A stretch of DNA of 64,000 bases from Pycnopodia helianthoides (Eukaryota; Echinodermata; Asteroidea; Forcipulatida; Asteriidae), in contig CM063249.1 in the NCBI GenBank assembly GCA_032158295.1, positions 6,401,195-6,465,194 of the forward strand, written 5' to 3'. The notes below the pieces were generated by a model, which worked only from the letters and a program-made list of their open reading frames with translations, searched no databases and was not told where the DNA came from. Of this stretch, positions 62,571 to 64,000 are shown piece after piece. How positions within the stretch are numbered: position 1 is the stretch's first letter; the number at the start of each line of letters is the position of its first letter. Position numbers and translations under genes: made by a program.

Positions 62571-63534
62571 TCTCTCACAAAATGAGAATAAATTTCGCAG
62601 CTTGATTATTTTTTGCAGCATGATTGTATTTATTTGGATGATGTACTTACACGCATCTGCAGGTATTCTGCACCCACCGGGGGAAAGTTCGTTTTTCAAC
62701 TGAATATTATGGTATTAAGATGCACCAAGAATCAATGTAAGAAATGTCTTGCTTCAAACTTGTCAAAACAAATCAGTTTCGATTCGAAAGCAGCCTCTAG
62801 ATAATACATGATTACATGTGAGCATGTTACATCCCTTGGACAAAATGCTCATTAAATAAAATTTCCCTTGATTTTAAACAAATGATCACAATTTCAGTAC
62901 ATACATTAGTTGAACATTATTCGTTTTTGATTTTGGACAAAAATTGTCCAAATATAAATGATATCAAAGCACAAATATCATATGAAGTACAACAGCTGAA
63001 AGATAATGCACACATAAATGGATTAATTTTAAAAGATACAGTCCACAATGTTGAAAGAAGAAGATGGTTATAAGAGCGAAAGTAATTATTTCCAATCTGG
63101 ACATCAATATCAATTGTTTTTTGGCCCTACTTTTTAGAAGTTCTGAGGTAAGAAAAACGATCTTCTTCATTTCCCCACAGGGCATTTTAATTAAAACTTC
63201 AGATGAAAGTCGCTTTGTCACACAACAAGGATCATTTGGAGACGGCGGGTGCACACTTTGAATGAACAGGATGAACTACCGATACAATTAAGGACATTGG
63301 TTTCTTAAAAGAGCCACCTTCATTTTTGACTAATCCAGAGTTCATTTCATGAACAAGCTTTTACCCGGTAAATTTAAGCATGGGCTTTCCAACAAATTAG
63401 CCAACAAACAGTTCCGTACAAATGTTTACACATTTTTTTTAAAGTGAAAGATGGGCCGAAGTAGGCACTTCGAACATACATAATTCTCAGTGTGATTCAC
63501 AGAAATTTTTTAATTAATAATAATTAATAGTGGC

Positions 63535-63945
63535 TTCTTATATAGCGCTCATATCCGTCACTCAGTGACGCTCAAGGCGCTTCAACAGTCAGTATTTCTG
63601 CAAGGTATATATGTGGAGCTACTTTTTGAAGTTTGAGACCTATTCCTTTACATAGCACAATGTAATGGTTTACAAGGTGCTGTGGCGCAATATGCTGCCA
63701 ATCAAGCCAGGAACACCGGGGCGAACCCCTTCTCTTTTCGATAAGTGCACTGGGTTCTTTTACGTGCATTACACAACACACGGGACCAACGGCTTTACGT
63801 CCCATCCGAAGGACGAAGCAATAATGGTTAAGTGTCTTGCTTAAGGACACAAGTGTCACGACTGGGACTCGAACCCACACTCTGCTGAACAGAAACATCA
63901 GAGCTTGAATCCGGTGCTCTTATCTGCTCGGCCACGACACGTCCT
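63535..63945 (-). mobile_element. tRNA-Leu-derived SINE, nearly full length, minus strand
   Basis: Reads from 63945: CGTGTCGTGGCCGAGCAGAT, a variable arm, B-box GGGTTCGAGTCCC, then ACTTGTGTCCTTAAGCAAGA, a 250-bp body, TTGAAGCGCCTTGAG, and GCGCTATATAAGAAG at the 3' end. It is the reference for the broken copy at 12.9 kb. Confidence 0.88.
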
Positions 63946-64000
63946 GTTTAAATATTTGATAATGATTTTGCAATCATTTTCAACCAACGTTTATGCTAGA

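Noticed and set aside
60163..64000. Missing 5' exons of SFSWAP
   Set aside because: I looked for the EERYLAL-type and YDRYDGRG-type motifs on the minus strand and found none; they must lie beyond the window.

Overview
The window looks like genomic DNA from a deuterostome invertebrate, most likely an echinoderm and probably a sea star. The evidence is AT-rich sequence, short coding exons with standard GT-AG introns, invertebrate-style tRNA-derived SINEs, and a dense load of short TTAA-flanked inverted-repeat elements. The species assignment is inference. No prokaryotic gene, operon, CRISPR array or viral genome was seen.

Three protein-coding genes can be read exon by exon. (1) Positions 1-4533, minus strand: the start codon and first six coding exons of a CUSTOS (C12orf43) orthologue. 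It runs off the left edge inside a lysine-rich tail. (2) Positions 7884-9443, plus strand: a complete two-exon SLC35E4-like transporter of 324 residues, divergent from CUSTOS, with a probable upstream noncoding exon. (3) Positions 24727-60162, minus strand: fourteen exons of SFSWAP (suppressor of white-apricot), a splicing regulator. They run from the end of the N-terminal DRY/EERY region, through both SURP domains and the arginine-serine region, to the stop codon. The earlier 5' exons lie beyond position 64000. All splice phases close to a single 872-residue product if one missing base is allowed in the proline-rich exon at 38018-38230.

The rest is intron and intergenic DNA dominated by repeats. 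It contains minisatellites (1.78-2.35, 3.33-3.94, 14.2-15.3, 19.15-19.78, 24.0-24.4, 35.4-35.7, 40.8-41.2 and 46.7-47.4 kb), tRNA-derived SINEs, 3' ends of CR1/L2-like LINEs, and many foldback or terminal-inverted-repeat elements. Several insertions are nested, and related copies elsewhere in the window show the unfilled site, so target-site duplications can be read directly (TTAA, CTG, TAA/TTA, and an 8-bp one).

SLC35E4 and SFSWAP are convergent across a roughly 15-kb intergenic region (9444-24726) in which I find no gene. The three genes show no obvious shared pathway: one is a nuclear Wnt-linked regulator, one an orphan membrane transporter, one an RNA-splicing regulator. I did not find a new multi-gene system. 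The points most worth checking are three local changes inside SFSWAP (an apparent frameshift, an in-frame partial exon duplication and a duplicated 3' splice site) and a TTAA-targeting family of short elements with a shared core.
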